Positions 1 through 6,993 of a DNA stretch of 20,187 nucleotides are shown one piece after another (position 1 is the first letter of the stretch; each line of letters begins with the position of its first letter). Below the pieces are notes generated by a model. That model made no database searches and was not told where the DNA came from. It worked only from the letters and a program-made list of their open reading frames with translations. The position numbers and the translations under genes were made by a program. Origin of the DNA: an uncultured Bacilli bacterium (lineage in GTDB: Bacteria; Bacillota_I; Bacilli_A; RF39; UBA660); contig CAKOKR010000024.1 of assembly GCA_934095965.1 (NCBI GenBank), positions 1 to 20,187 on the forward strand, written 5' to 3'.

Positions 1-23
1 TAAATAATATTTTTTTATAATGA

Positions 24-125
24 TTGGGATTTAATCTATTACCTTTATTGATTGCGGTATATACTATTGAAAGTTGATAGTAGAAATCTATTCCCTATAA
101 AGACGGTGGCACAAGCCGCAATTAA
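24..125 (+). pseudogene. Possible remnant of a small PYKDGGT-motif membrane protein
   Basis: One frame reads a hydrophobic stretch (N-L-L-P-L-L-I-A-V-Y-T) from about 33 to 65, then three stop codons in a row (TGA TAG TAG, 75-83), then S-I-P-Y-K-D-G-G-T (87-113) and a TAA at 123. The P-Y-K-D-G-G-T string recalls, from memory, short Firmicutes lipoprotein/membrane proteins of unknown function that carry this motif near the C-terminus. Here the usual residues after it are missing. The rest of 1-211 shows no convincing gene. A second open frame (52-144) ends A-Q-A-A-I-K-E-K-L-N-K and cannot be excluded as the C-terminus of something upstream. No start or ribosome site is visible. The call is tentative. 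Confidence 0.25.
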
Positions 126-211
126 AGAAAAGCTAAATAAATAAGTTAATAAAATATAATATATTTATATTGCAAGGAATCTATTTTCGGATAGAGCCCT
201 AGTTTTAAAGT

Positions 212-242
212 AAAGATTGAATTAATTTTCAATCTTTTTTTT
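212..242 (+). terminator. Intrinsic terminator for an upstream plus-strand transcript
   Basis: A 9-bp perfect stem (AAAGATTGA, 212-220, with TCAATCTTT, 229-237), an 8-nt loop and a run of eight T (235-242). It shows that a plus-strand transcript enters from the left, although no intact gene is seen in 1-211. Confidence 0.8.
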
Positions 243-243
243 C

Positions 244-267
244 AAAAAAAGAAGCAATAAAGCTTCT
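244..267 (-). terminator. Intrinsic terminator of the minus-strand ATPase gene
   Basis: Read on the minus strand: AGAAGC, loop TTTATT, GCTTCT, then a run of T (complement of A244-250). The 5' arm overlaps the TAG stop codon of the ATPase gene (266-268). It lies back to back with the plus-strand terminator just to the left. Confidence 0.75.
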
Positions 268-1003
268 AACTATTAAATAATCTATCTTGCATTCTATCAG
301 AATTATCTAAATACATCTTATACATTTTATATATATCACTATCTTTATAATTAACTTCTTTAAAGTTATCATTTAAATCCAATATTTTACCATTTCTATA
401 ACTTATCAAAATAGGTGAGTGAGTTGATATAATAAATTGGCTTCCTTTTTTAACTAAATCATCAATCAAACATAAAAGTGAAAGTTGTCCTTGAATTGAT
501 AATGCAGCTTCAGGTTCATCTAAAATATATAATCCTTTTTCAGTAAATCTATTTTGAACAACTTTCAAAAATGATTCGCCATGTGAACAATGATGTAAGT
601 TGCCACCATATGATCTAAACAATGAATTCCATTTAGTTTCTTTAACAAGTCTTTCAACTTCACTTGAAAAATTATAAAATGATTCAGCTCTTAGAAAAAA
701 TTTAGTCGAAGGTTCATTATCAATTACAAGTTTTAAATAATCTGACAAATTAGATGTAGTATCATTGGTTTCATATATAAAATTTTCAGTACCACCTTCT
801 TTAGGTAAACCCAAATTAACAGCAATAGCTTCGATAAATGTTGATTTTCCAACACCATTTTCTCCAACAAAAAATGTAACTGGAGAATCAAGTCTAATTT
901 TCTTAAAGTTTTTAACAACAGGTATATTAAAAGGATACTCATTATAATTTTGAACTTTATATTTTTCTAAAATTATTTCACTAATAATAAGCTTACTTTT
1001 CAT
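266..1003 (-). CDS. AAA family ATPase (COG3910-type, ABC-like ATPase)
   Basis: A soluble 245-aa ATPase with the ABC/SMC-type fold. It has Walker A G-E-N-G-V-G-K-S-T (residues 47-55), a signature-like S-H-G-E-S-F (140-145), Walker B with catalytic glutamate Y-I-L-D-E-P-E-A-A-L-S (159-169) and a switch histidine in S-T-H-S-P (193-197). There are no membrane segments and no long coiled coil. The layout fits the small predicted ATPases of COG3910, whose cellular role is not established. I start at the ATG at 1003 because GAGG lies 11 nt upstream; the in-frame GTG at 1012 is only 2 nt from that GAGG. The gene is single, on the opposite strand to its neighbours, with its own terminator. No partner nuclease is adjacent, so assigning it to defence would be speculation. 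Confidence 0.85.
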   Translation of the reverse strand: MKSKLIISEIILEKYKVQNYNEYPFNIPVVKNFKKIRLDSPVTFFVGENGVGKSTFIEAIAVNLGLPKEGGTENFIYETNDTTSNLSDYLKLVIDNEPSTKFFLRAESFYNFSSEVERLVKETKWNSLFRSYGGNLHHCSHGESFLKVVQNRFTEKGLYILDEPEAALSIQGQLSLLCLIDDLVKKGSQFIISTHSPILISYRNGKILDLNDNFKEVNYKDSDIYKMYKMYLDNSDRMQDRLFNS

Positions 1004-1110
1004 AATAATCACAACCTCAAGAGTATAATATCATGAAAATACTAAAAAATCTATATAAATCACAAAAACGATAATTTTAATAAGAAATAAATTGACACAA
1101 CGTAATATTT

Positions 1111-1428
1111 ATGGTATATATTAATAATACTCAAGCAAAATATATTAACTTATCAGGAAGTAGAATCACTAACTTGAAAGTAATTGATAGCAATTTTCAA
1201 GAAAGTTATTTTCTTGAGGCAACACTAAAAAATATTGAATTTCAAAATTCAAATTTTAGTAAATCAGAGTTTTATAAAACCAATCTTGATACAATTGATT
1301 TTTCAACTTGTGAGATATCCGGAGCTAAATTTGATATGAAATCATTATATGAAATTATTATAAATCCGTATCAATCTGAGTACTTAGTTAGCATGCTCGG
1401 AGTAAAAATCAAAGATAAAAACTACTAG
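1111..1428 (+). pseudogene. N-terminally truncated pentapeptide-repeat protein remnant
   Basis: The frame encodes about 105 residues with degenerate pentapeptide repeats (A(D/N)LXX-type): I-N-L-S-G, N-F-Q-E-S, N-F-S-K-S, N-L-D-T-I, D-F-S-T-C, then S-G-A-K-F and a C-terminal cap ending Y-L-V-S-M-L-G-V-K-I that resembles the C-termini of intact pentapeptide-repeat proteins. Those proteins are usually about 200 residues, so roughly the first half is absent. An in-frame TGA (1093-1095) lies just upstream, the ATG at 1111 has no ribosome site, and a TTGACA (1092-1097) with TATATA 17 nt downstream would place transcription initiation inside the ORF. It is most likely a decayed fragment, though a short expressed form is possible. 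A terminator follows directly. Confidence 0.55.
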
Positions 1429-1453
1429 GAAATCAAAAATTTCCTTTTTTTTT
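1428..1453 (+). terminator. Intrinsic terminator after the pentapeptide ORF
   Basis: Stem GGAAAT (1428-1433) with ATTTCC (1439-1444), loop CAAAA, then nine T. The first G of the stem is the last base of the TAG stop codon (1426-1428). Confidence 0.8.
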
Positions 1454-1553
1454 GCCTAATTTTAGGAATTTTTGCAACTTTTTTAAACTTTTTTGAGCTC
1501 TTCGACATAAATCAACAAGAATTTCACAAAAAGTATGCTTTAATAATACCTCG

Positions 1554-1569
1554 AAAGGAGAAAATGTAA
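1554..1569 (+). promoter_or_regulatory. Ribosome site followed by a start-stop (ATG TAA) in the leader
   Basis: AAAGGAG (1554-1560), a 3-nt spacer, ATG (1564-1566) and then TAA (1567-1569) at once, with eight A following. It lies 32 nt upstream of the real start of the next gene, which has its own GGGAGG. It may be a minimal upstream ORF in the leader, or the remains of a lost coding start. Confidence 0.4.
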
Positions 1570-1601
1570 AAAAAACACTAATATTACGAAGGGAGGAAAA
1601 A

Positions 1602-2333
1602 ATGATTCGGATAACAAATACTAAAAATATATATCCAACTATTTTTAAAGAGCATCTAATTCTTTGTTTATCAAAATCATCATACAAAGAAGATATTATC
1701 ATCGAAGACGTAGAAAACATAAGCTTATCTACAAGTATAATTAAACTTAACAGTTATACCATAAATAAGTTTTTAAAAGAAATATTTTCAGTTTATGAAG
1801 ACTTATATTTTAAAGTATCTAGTATTAATATGTTATATTATACAACTAAATATCAAAAATACGAAGTTGAACTAGCAATCAAATTTAATAATTACAACTG
1901 GATTATGAAAATATATGTTACATCAGGATTAAATCTAAAAGGTAAAAACACTACTTTTTATTTACCAAAACTAAAGAAAAAAGTAGTACTAAAATGCTTG
2001 ACTACCGAAGAGTGTTTAGCAAAAATGTTTTATCAAATAATGGGAAATATCCTAGTAAACATAAATATTTTATATGATTTCTACATACTTTACTACACAA
2101 AAATTGATGAAGATGCATTTTTATCAATACTAGAAAGCATATACTCAACTACAAAAGAAAAGATAAAAATAAAAGAACAAATAAAAAAACTAAATAATTT
2201 AACTGAAAACAAAATATTTTGTAGCAAATGGCGAAGATTTGTATTAAAAAAAACAGACATTAAAATTAATTTCAGTGACATACAATTTTGTTTAAAAAAT
2301 ATATTAGCAAAATTAAAAGAAAGGGTGGTTTAA
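1602..2333 (+). CDS. AbiEii/AbiGii-like protein, catalytic N-terminal motif not seen
   Basis: A 243-aa soluble, Lys/Ile/Asn-rich protein. The C-terminal half resembles the AbiEii/AbiGii nucleotidyltransferase-like toxin family: T-E-E-C-L-A-K-M-F (residues 135-143, the position of the family's 'eeilAeKl' helix), Y-D-F-Y-I-L (158-163, the 'DlyDly' helix) and S-K-W-R-R-F (208-213) followed by F-S-D-I (224-227) near the end. The family's N-terminal G-G-T/S...D-x-D nucleotidyltransferase signature is not visible, so the protein may be inactive as a transferase or only distantly related. There is no AbiEi-like antitoxin next to it. The start is set by GGGAGG 5 nt upstream. Its stop codon directly abuts the ATG of the following adhesin gene, which suggests translational coupling. 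The family call rests on pattern memory. Confidence 0.5.
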   Translation: MIRITNTKNIYPTIFKEHLILCLSKSSYKEDIIIEDVENISLSTSIIKLNSYTINKFLKEIFSVYEDLYFKVSSINMLYYTTKYQKYEVELAIKFNNYNWIMKIYVTSGLNLKGKNTTFYLPKLKKKVVLKCLTTEECLAKMFYQIMGNILVNINILYDFYILYYTKIDEDAFLSILESIYSTTKEKIKIKEQIKKLNNLTENKIFCSKWRRFVLKKTDIKINFSDIQFCLKNILAKLKERVV

Positions 2334-3764
2334 ATGAAGAAAAAAATAATACTTATAATCTGTTTATTTTTAAGCTTTTCAAACAAAGTAGCAGCATCCA
2401 TCTTTAAAGGTGGAGATGTAATAAAAGATATGTATATAGTAAAAATTGATAAAAATGGTAACAAAGAATACAAAAAAGCCCAATTTATTATTAATGAATT
2501 TAATGAATATGTATATTGTCTTGAACCATTTATCAAGGTAAATAACAATGTTAAATATGATTATTATGAAGATGATTTTGCAAATATGCTTGGTATAGAT
2601 AATGATTTGTGGCAAAAAATAAATCTCATTAGTTACTATGGATATAACTACCAAGATAGTATTTATAATCATACAAATCCAATCTGGTATTATATAACTC
2701 AAATGCTTATATGGAAAGAAATTTATCCTGAAGGTTTATTTTATTTTACTAACACTTTTCAAGGAGAAATAAACATAAATCTCTATGAAAAAGAAATAAA
2801 TGAAATTTATAATCTGGTTAATAGTCATTTTACAATTCCAGAATTTAATATACCTGAGGTATATATAAATGATACAATTACTTTAAAAGATAATTTAAAT
2901 GTTTTATCTAAATATAAAACTGGTAATAAAAACATCAAATTAAATAATAATGAATTAACAATTAAAGTAACAAATAAAGAAGAAACATTTACTCTTTACA
3001 AAGAAATGATTAATACAAACCCAATAATTTTTATTTCTAATGCTAGTCAAAACATATTAAAAGGTTATGTAAATATTCCGGTTTCAGCATCATATAAAAT
3101 TATAGCTAAAAAGATAGTAGGCTCAATCACCATCAAAAAATACGGAGAATCTTTAATTATTAATGATAATAACCATTCTTTTGGTTTAAAAGAAATGGCA
3201 GGAGTAACTTATGCTTTATATAATAAGGATAATGAATTAATAAAAGAATTAACTACTGATTCTTCTGGAAAAATAACTTACAAAAACCTAGATCTTGGAA
3301 CATACTTTTTAAAGGAAACAAAAACCAAGAATGGTTACATTATTGATGAAGTAATTCATAAGATAGAACTAACTCAAACTAATAATGAAAAAGAAGTATC
3401 TGTAAGCCTTACTTTAATAAATAACTTAGAAAAAGGAAAATTAATCATTAAAAAGAAAGATGCAAATAACCTAAATCCAATCAAAGACACTATATTTGAA
3501 ATAATTTTTAATGATAAAATAATATTTGAAGGAAAAACCAATGAAGATGGAATACTTGAAATTGATAATCTACCTTTAGGTACTTACATAATAAAAGAAA
3601 AAGAACCAAGCAAAGGATATTTAAAAAATGATGAAGAATATATCATTGATATTATTACAAACAAAGAAGTAAAAGAAATAGAAATAACAAACATACCTGA
3701 TACAAATATTGATTTATCTCTTAACCTTATTTATATAAAGAAAAAATACTTGAATCTAATCTAG
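2334..3764 (+). CDS. Thioester-domain surface adhesin with two SpaA/Cna-B-like domains
   Basis: A 476-aa exported protein. It has a signal peptide (K-K-K, then I-I-L-I-I-C-L-F-L-S, cleaved near A20-A21). A thioester domain follows, with the reactive cysteine in Y-C-L-E-P (Cys62) and the partner glutamine in I-T-Q-M-L-I-W (Gln123). Two SpaA-type Cna-B repeats follow, at about residues 262-365 and 367-453, each ending in the typical L-G-T-Y-(F/I)-(L/I)-K-E-(T/K) strand. Such proteins form covalent bonds with host or cell-surface amines, and the Cna-B domains act as a rigid stalk. The C-terminus carries I-P-D-T-N (454-458) where an LPxTG-like sorting motif would be, then only about 10 hydrophobic residues and K-K-K, so wall anchoring looks impaired. 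The ribosome site AAGGGTGG lies at the end of the preceding gene. Confidence 0.85.
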   Translation: MKKKIILIICLFLSFSNKVAASIFKGGDVIKDMYIVKIDKNGNKEYKKAQFIINEFNEYVYCLEPFIKVNNNVKYDYYEDDFANMLGIDNDLWQKINLISYYGYNYQDSIYNHTNPIWYYITQMLIWKEIYPEGLFYFTNTFQGEININLYEKEINEIYNLVNSHFTIPEFNIPEVYINDTITLKDNLNVLSKYKTGNKNIKLNNNELTIKVTNKEETFTLYKEMINTNPIIFISNASQNILKGYVNIPVSASYKIIAKKIVGSITIKKYGESLIINDNNHSFGLKEMAGVTYALYNKDNELIKELTTDSSGKITYKNLDLGTYFLKETKTKNGYIIDEVIHKIELTQTNNEKEVSVSLTLINNLEKGKLIIKKKDANNLNPIKDTIFEIIFNDKIIFEGKTNEDGILEIDNLPLGTYIIKEKEPSKGYLKNDEEYIIDIITNKEVKEIEITNIPDTNIDLSLNLIYIKKKYLNLI

Positions 3765-3778
3765 TTTTGTGATAAGAT
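3750..3778 (+). promoter_or_regulatory. Predicted SigA-type promoter for the 3805 gene
   Basis: TTGAAT (3750-3755), 17-nt spacer, TAAGAT (3773-3778). It overlaps the end of the adhesin gene and is followed by GGGAGG (3793-3798) before the next ATG. Confidence 0.55.
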
Positions 3779-3804
3779 AATACTCACTAAAGGGAGGCAC
3801 CATC

Positions 3805-4392
3805 ATGAACAAAGAATTAATAGTTTTACCGGATGATAAAATGCTTATAAGAAATGAATCTGGAGAATATGAAAAAAGAGAATATGTAAATAACTCTAAA
3901 GAAATTCTCTTACAAGAAAATAAGATTGAAATAGTAACAAACCAAATGAATAGTTTAAAAAAAGAAATAGAAAAATGCAACAACAGAAAATCTTTACTAA
4001 GAACTACTTTAATTATGTCACCATTATATATCCCATTGACATTTTTAATAACTGCATGTTTTAGTGCTTTTGGTATGGTTGTTTATGAAAATTTATTCAC
4101 TATTTTAATGAGTGGTTCAATCATGACAGCAGCAACAGCATTATTCGTTTTATATTTTCAAAAGAGTAATAAAAAGAATCTAAAAAAATATCAATCTAAT
4201 CTATTAAATGCAGGTATTTTGAAACATAAATATGAAAATGAACTAGCTTTATTAAAGAAAAAATCTCTTTCAGCAACTAAAACTTTAGATGAAGTAGTAT
4301 CACTTGAAAAAGAAACAAAACAAATTAAAACTCAAGTAACTCAACAAATAAATGGAAAACCACTAGTTTTAAAACGAAAAAAACAACTTTAA
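3805..4392 (+). CDS. Unknown two-TM protein with flanking coiled coils
   Basis: 195 aa, function not recognised. A charged N-terminal region (residues 1-64) ends in a probable coiled coil (about 35-62). Two membrane segments follow at about 66-91 and 95-118, with a short hairpin between them. A second Lys/Glu-rich helical region (about 119-178) is probably also coiled coil, and the tail is basic (K-R-K-K). No catalytic motif is visible. Both long ends would lie on the same side of the membrane, most likely cytoplasmic because both are rich in lysine. The start is supported by GGGAGG. It sits between the adhesin and mutS with its own likely promoter, and no terminator is seen after it. Confidence 0.7.
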   Translation: MNKELIVLPDDKMLIRNESGEYEKREYVNNSKEILLQENKIEIVTNQMNSLKKEIEKCNNRKSLLRTTLIMSPLYIPLTFLITACFSAFGMVVYENLFTILMSGSIMTAATALFVLYFQKSNKKNLKKYQSNLLNAGILKHKYENELALLKKKSLSATKTLDEVVSLEKETKQIKTQVTQQINGKPLVLKRKKQL

Positions 4393-4416
4393 CTTCTTTT
4401 TTAACACTTCCTGTGA

Positions 4417-4422
4417 TATAAT
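4417..4422 (+). promoter_or_regulatory. Predicted -10 element for mutS
   Basis: A perfect TATAAT 21 bp upstream of the mutS ATG, preceded by TG at -15/-14 (TGTGATATAAT). The -35 box at the right distance (TTCTTT, 4394-4399) is poor. GAGG (4430-4433) is the ribosome site. Confidence 0.6.
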
Positions 4423-4442
4423 AACCAATGAGGTTTTGAAGT

Positions 4443-6992
4443 ATGAAAATAAGTGAAGTAGATAGAACAAAATTAAGCCCAATGATGGCTCAATACATGG
4501 AAATTAAAGATAAGTACAAGGAAGAACTAGTATTTTATCGACTAGGAGATTTCTATGAAATGTTTTTTGATGATGCCCTAATTGCATCTCGTGAATTGGA
4601 ATTAACTTTAACAGGAAGAGTAGCAGGTCTTGAAGAAAAGGTACCTATGTGTGGTGTTCCTCATAATAATGTTAAACCATACATTGAAAAATTAGTAAAC
4701 AAAGGTTATCGTGTTGCCATTTGTGAACAACTAGAAGACCCAAGATTTACAAAAGGAATGGTTAAAAGAGGAATCGTTGATGTCATAAGTAAAGGAACAA
4801 TTGCAGATAATGATTTATTAAATGATTTAGATTCATCATATATTGCCAGTATCCTTTTCTTTCAAGATATTATAATTCTAACTATATTAGATATTTCAAC
4901 TGGATACCTAGCAACTTTATCTATAGAAAATGATGAAGAAAAACTAATCAATGAAATTTTAGAATACAACCTAAAAGAAGTAATTTTTATAGATAATCTA
5001 AATACTAATTTAATAAATTTATTAAAAAATACATATGGTATCGAAGTAACAATAAGTAGTGAATTTCTTTGGGATAAATATAAAAACTTGCTTGATACAA
5101 TTCCTGATGCTCGCGTTAAAAACGGAGTTGCACACTTATTTTACTACTTAGATGTAAGACAATTAAAAGATTTATCGCACATTGAAAAAATTGAATATAT
5201 CAAAAAAAACAATTATTTAGAAATGGATATTCACAGCATCAGAAATCTTGAATTAATTGAAACACTTCGTCTTAAAGAAAGAACATATTCTCTTATATGG
5301 TTATTAGACAAATGTAAAACAGCAATGGGAAGTAGAAAATTAAAAACATGGTTATTAAACCCTTTAAAAGACATGGATAAAATTAATGAAAGATATGACA
5401 AAATTGAAAAGTTAAACAATGAATTCATAATAAAAGATGAACTAAAAAATGCCTTGTATGAAGTATATGACATTGAAAGACTTGCAGGTAAAGTAATAAA
5501 TGGAAGTCTAAATGCAAGAGACTTACTTCAGTTAAAAAATAGTATCAAAGTACTTCCAACAATCAAAAATATTATTGAAAATCTCGGATTTAATTATAAT
5601 ATTAACACTCATGAAAAGTTATATAATTTGCTAGAAAGAGCTATAGTTGATGATCCTCCAATAAGTATAAAAGAAGGTTACATGATAAAAACTGGTTACA
5701 ATGAAGAATTAGATAATCTAAGAGATATCCGTAGTGGTGGAAAAGACTTTGTTGCAGCATTCGAAGCAAAAGTAAAAGAAGAAACAGGAATTAAAAATTT
5801 AAAAGTAGGTTTTAACAAAGTCTTTGGTTATTTTATTGAAATTCCAAACGGAAGTAAATCTTTAGTAAAAGAAGAATATCACTGGGAAAGAAGACAAACT
5901 CTAACTAATTGTGAAAGATATATCTCACCAGCATTAAAAGAAAAGGAAAGTATGATTTTAAATGCTGAAGAAAATATCGTAGATCTTGAATATAAATTAT
6001 TTTGTGAAATTAAAGAAATCGTAAAAAAAGAAGTACCTATACTTAATAAAACAGCAGATGAAATTAGTGATATTGATGCAATAGTATCTTTATCAGTATG
6101 TAGTGAAGAATACAATTTAGTTCGACCAACATTAACAAATGAAAAAACAATAAAAATAAAAGATGGACGTCATCCAGTAGTGGAAGTAGTAAGTAAAAGT
6201 GAATATGTACCTAATGATTGTACTTTAGAACAAGGAATAGATACTCTTTTAATTACTGGTCCAAATATGAGTGGTAAATCAACTTATATGAGAGAACTTG
6301 CAATAATAGTTATAATGGCTCAAATGGGTTCTTTCGTACCATGTAAATCAGCAACTCTTCCAATAATTGATAAAATTTTTACAAGAATCGGAGCAAGTGA
6401 TGACTTAGTAAGTGGAGAATCAACATTTATGGTAGAAATGAAGGAAGCAAGAAATGCCATCGCCGGAGCAACCGAACACAGCCTTATCTTATTTGATGAA
6501 CTAGGTCGTGGAACAGCAACATATGATGGAATGAGTCTTGCTCAATCAATACTTGAATATATTAGCAACAATATTCATGCATTCACACTTTTCTCAACTC
6601 ACTATCATGAACTAACTCGCTTAGATAAAAACTTTAAAAACATTAAAAACGTCCATGTATCCGCAGTTGAAAATGGTAATGAAATAACATTCCTACACAA
6701 AATTAAAACTGGTTCCGTAGATAAAAGTTATGGTATCCATGTAGCAAGACTTGCAAAAATGCCTGATGAACTCTTAAACCGTGCTCAAGAAATTTTAGAT
6801 GAATATGAAACAAATAGCAAACGTAAAAATCCTTATGAAAAAGTTCAACTAGCCATGGACTTTGACGTTCCAGAAAAAAAGGAAGATATTATTAAAGAAA
6901 CAATTAACTCAATTGATGTTTTAAATACAACACCAATCGAAGCATTAAACATATTATTTGATTTAAAACAAAAAATAAAAAAGGATGAATAA
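4443..6992 (+). CDS. mutS: DNA mismatch repair protein MutS
   Basis: 849 aa, full length for bacterial MutS1. It recognises mismatches and small loops and uses ATP to signal downstream repair. The mismatch-binding G-D-F-Y-E-M-F motif is at residues 35-41 (wedge Phe37, Glu39). Connector, lever and clamp domains follow. The ABC-type ATPase domain has Walker A G-P-N-M-S-G-K-S-T (606-614), S-T-F-M-V-E-M, Walker B L-I-L-F-D-E-L-G-R-G-T (D685, E686) and S-T-H-Y-H-E-L. There is a short C-terminal tail (about residues 800-849). The usual partner mutL is not downstream in this window; an ABC exporter overlaps the 3' end instead. The start has GAGG 9 nt upstream and a TATAAT just before that. Confidence 0.98.
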   Translation: MKISEVDRTKLSPMMAQYMEIKDKYKEELVFYRLGDFYEMFFDDALIASRELELTLTGRVAGLEEKVPMCGVPHNNVKPYIEKLVNKGYRVAICEQLEDPRFTKGMVKRGIVDVISKGTIADNDLLNDLDSSYIASILFFQDIIILTILDISTGYLATLSIENDEEKLINEILEYNLKEVIFIDNLNTNLINLLKNTYGIEVTISSEFLWDKYKNLLDTIPDARVKNGVAHLFYYLDVRQLKDLSHIEKIEYIKKNNYLEMDIHSIRNLELIETLRLKERTYSLIWLLDKCKTAMGSRKLKTWLLNPLKDMDKINERYDKIEKLNNEFIIKDELKNALYEVYDIERLAGKVINGSLNARDLLQLKNSIKVLPTIKNIIENLGFNYNINTHEKLYNLLERAIVDDPPISIKEGYMIKTGYNEELDNLRDIRSGGKDFVAAFEAKVKEETGIKNLKVGFNKVFGYFIEIPNGSKSLVKEEYHWERRQTLTNCERYISPALKEKESMILNAEENIVDLEYKLFCEIKEIVKKEVPILNKTADEISDIDAIVSLSVCSEEYNLVRPTLTNEKTIKIKDGRHPVVEVVSKSEYVPNDCTLEQGIDTLLITGPNMSGKSTYMRELAIIVIMAQMGSFVPCKSATLPIIDKIFTRIGASDDLVSGESTFMVEMKEARNAIAGATEHSLILFDELGRGTATYDGMSLAQSILEYISNNIHAFTLFSTHYHELTRLDKNFKNIKNVHVSAVENGNEITFLHKIKTGSVDKSYGIHVARLAKMPDELLNRAQEILDEYETNSKRKNPYEKVQLAMDFDVPEKKEDIIKETINSIDVLNTTPIEALNILFDLKQKIKKDE

Positions 6993-6993
6993 T

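Noticed and set aside
1..211. Riboswitch or structured ncRNA upstream of the first terminator
   Set aside because: Only a weak CTAT/ATAG hairpin (181-194) is visible and no known conserved core was recognised.
733..947. Short open frames on both strands inside the ATPase gene
   Set aside because: They are shadows of the ATPase coding frame, without ribosome sites or protein-like composition.
4443..6992. Alternative genetic code (TGA as Trp), considered because of the very low G+C
   Set aside because: Tryptophan positions in MutS, Lon and Tgt are TGG, no conserved motif is interrupted by TGA, and TGA occurs only as a stop.
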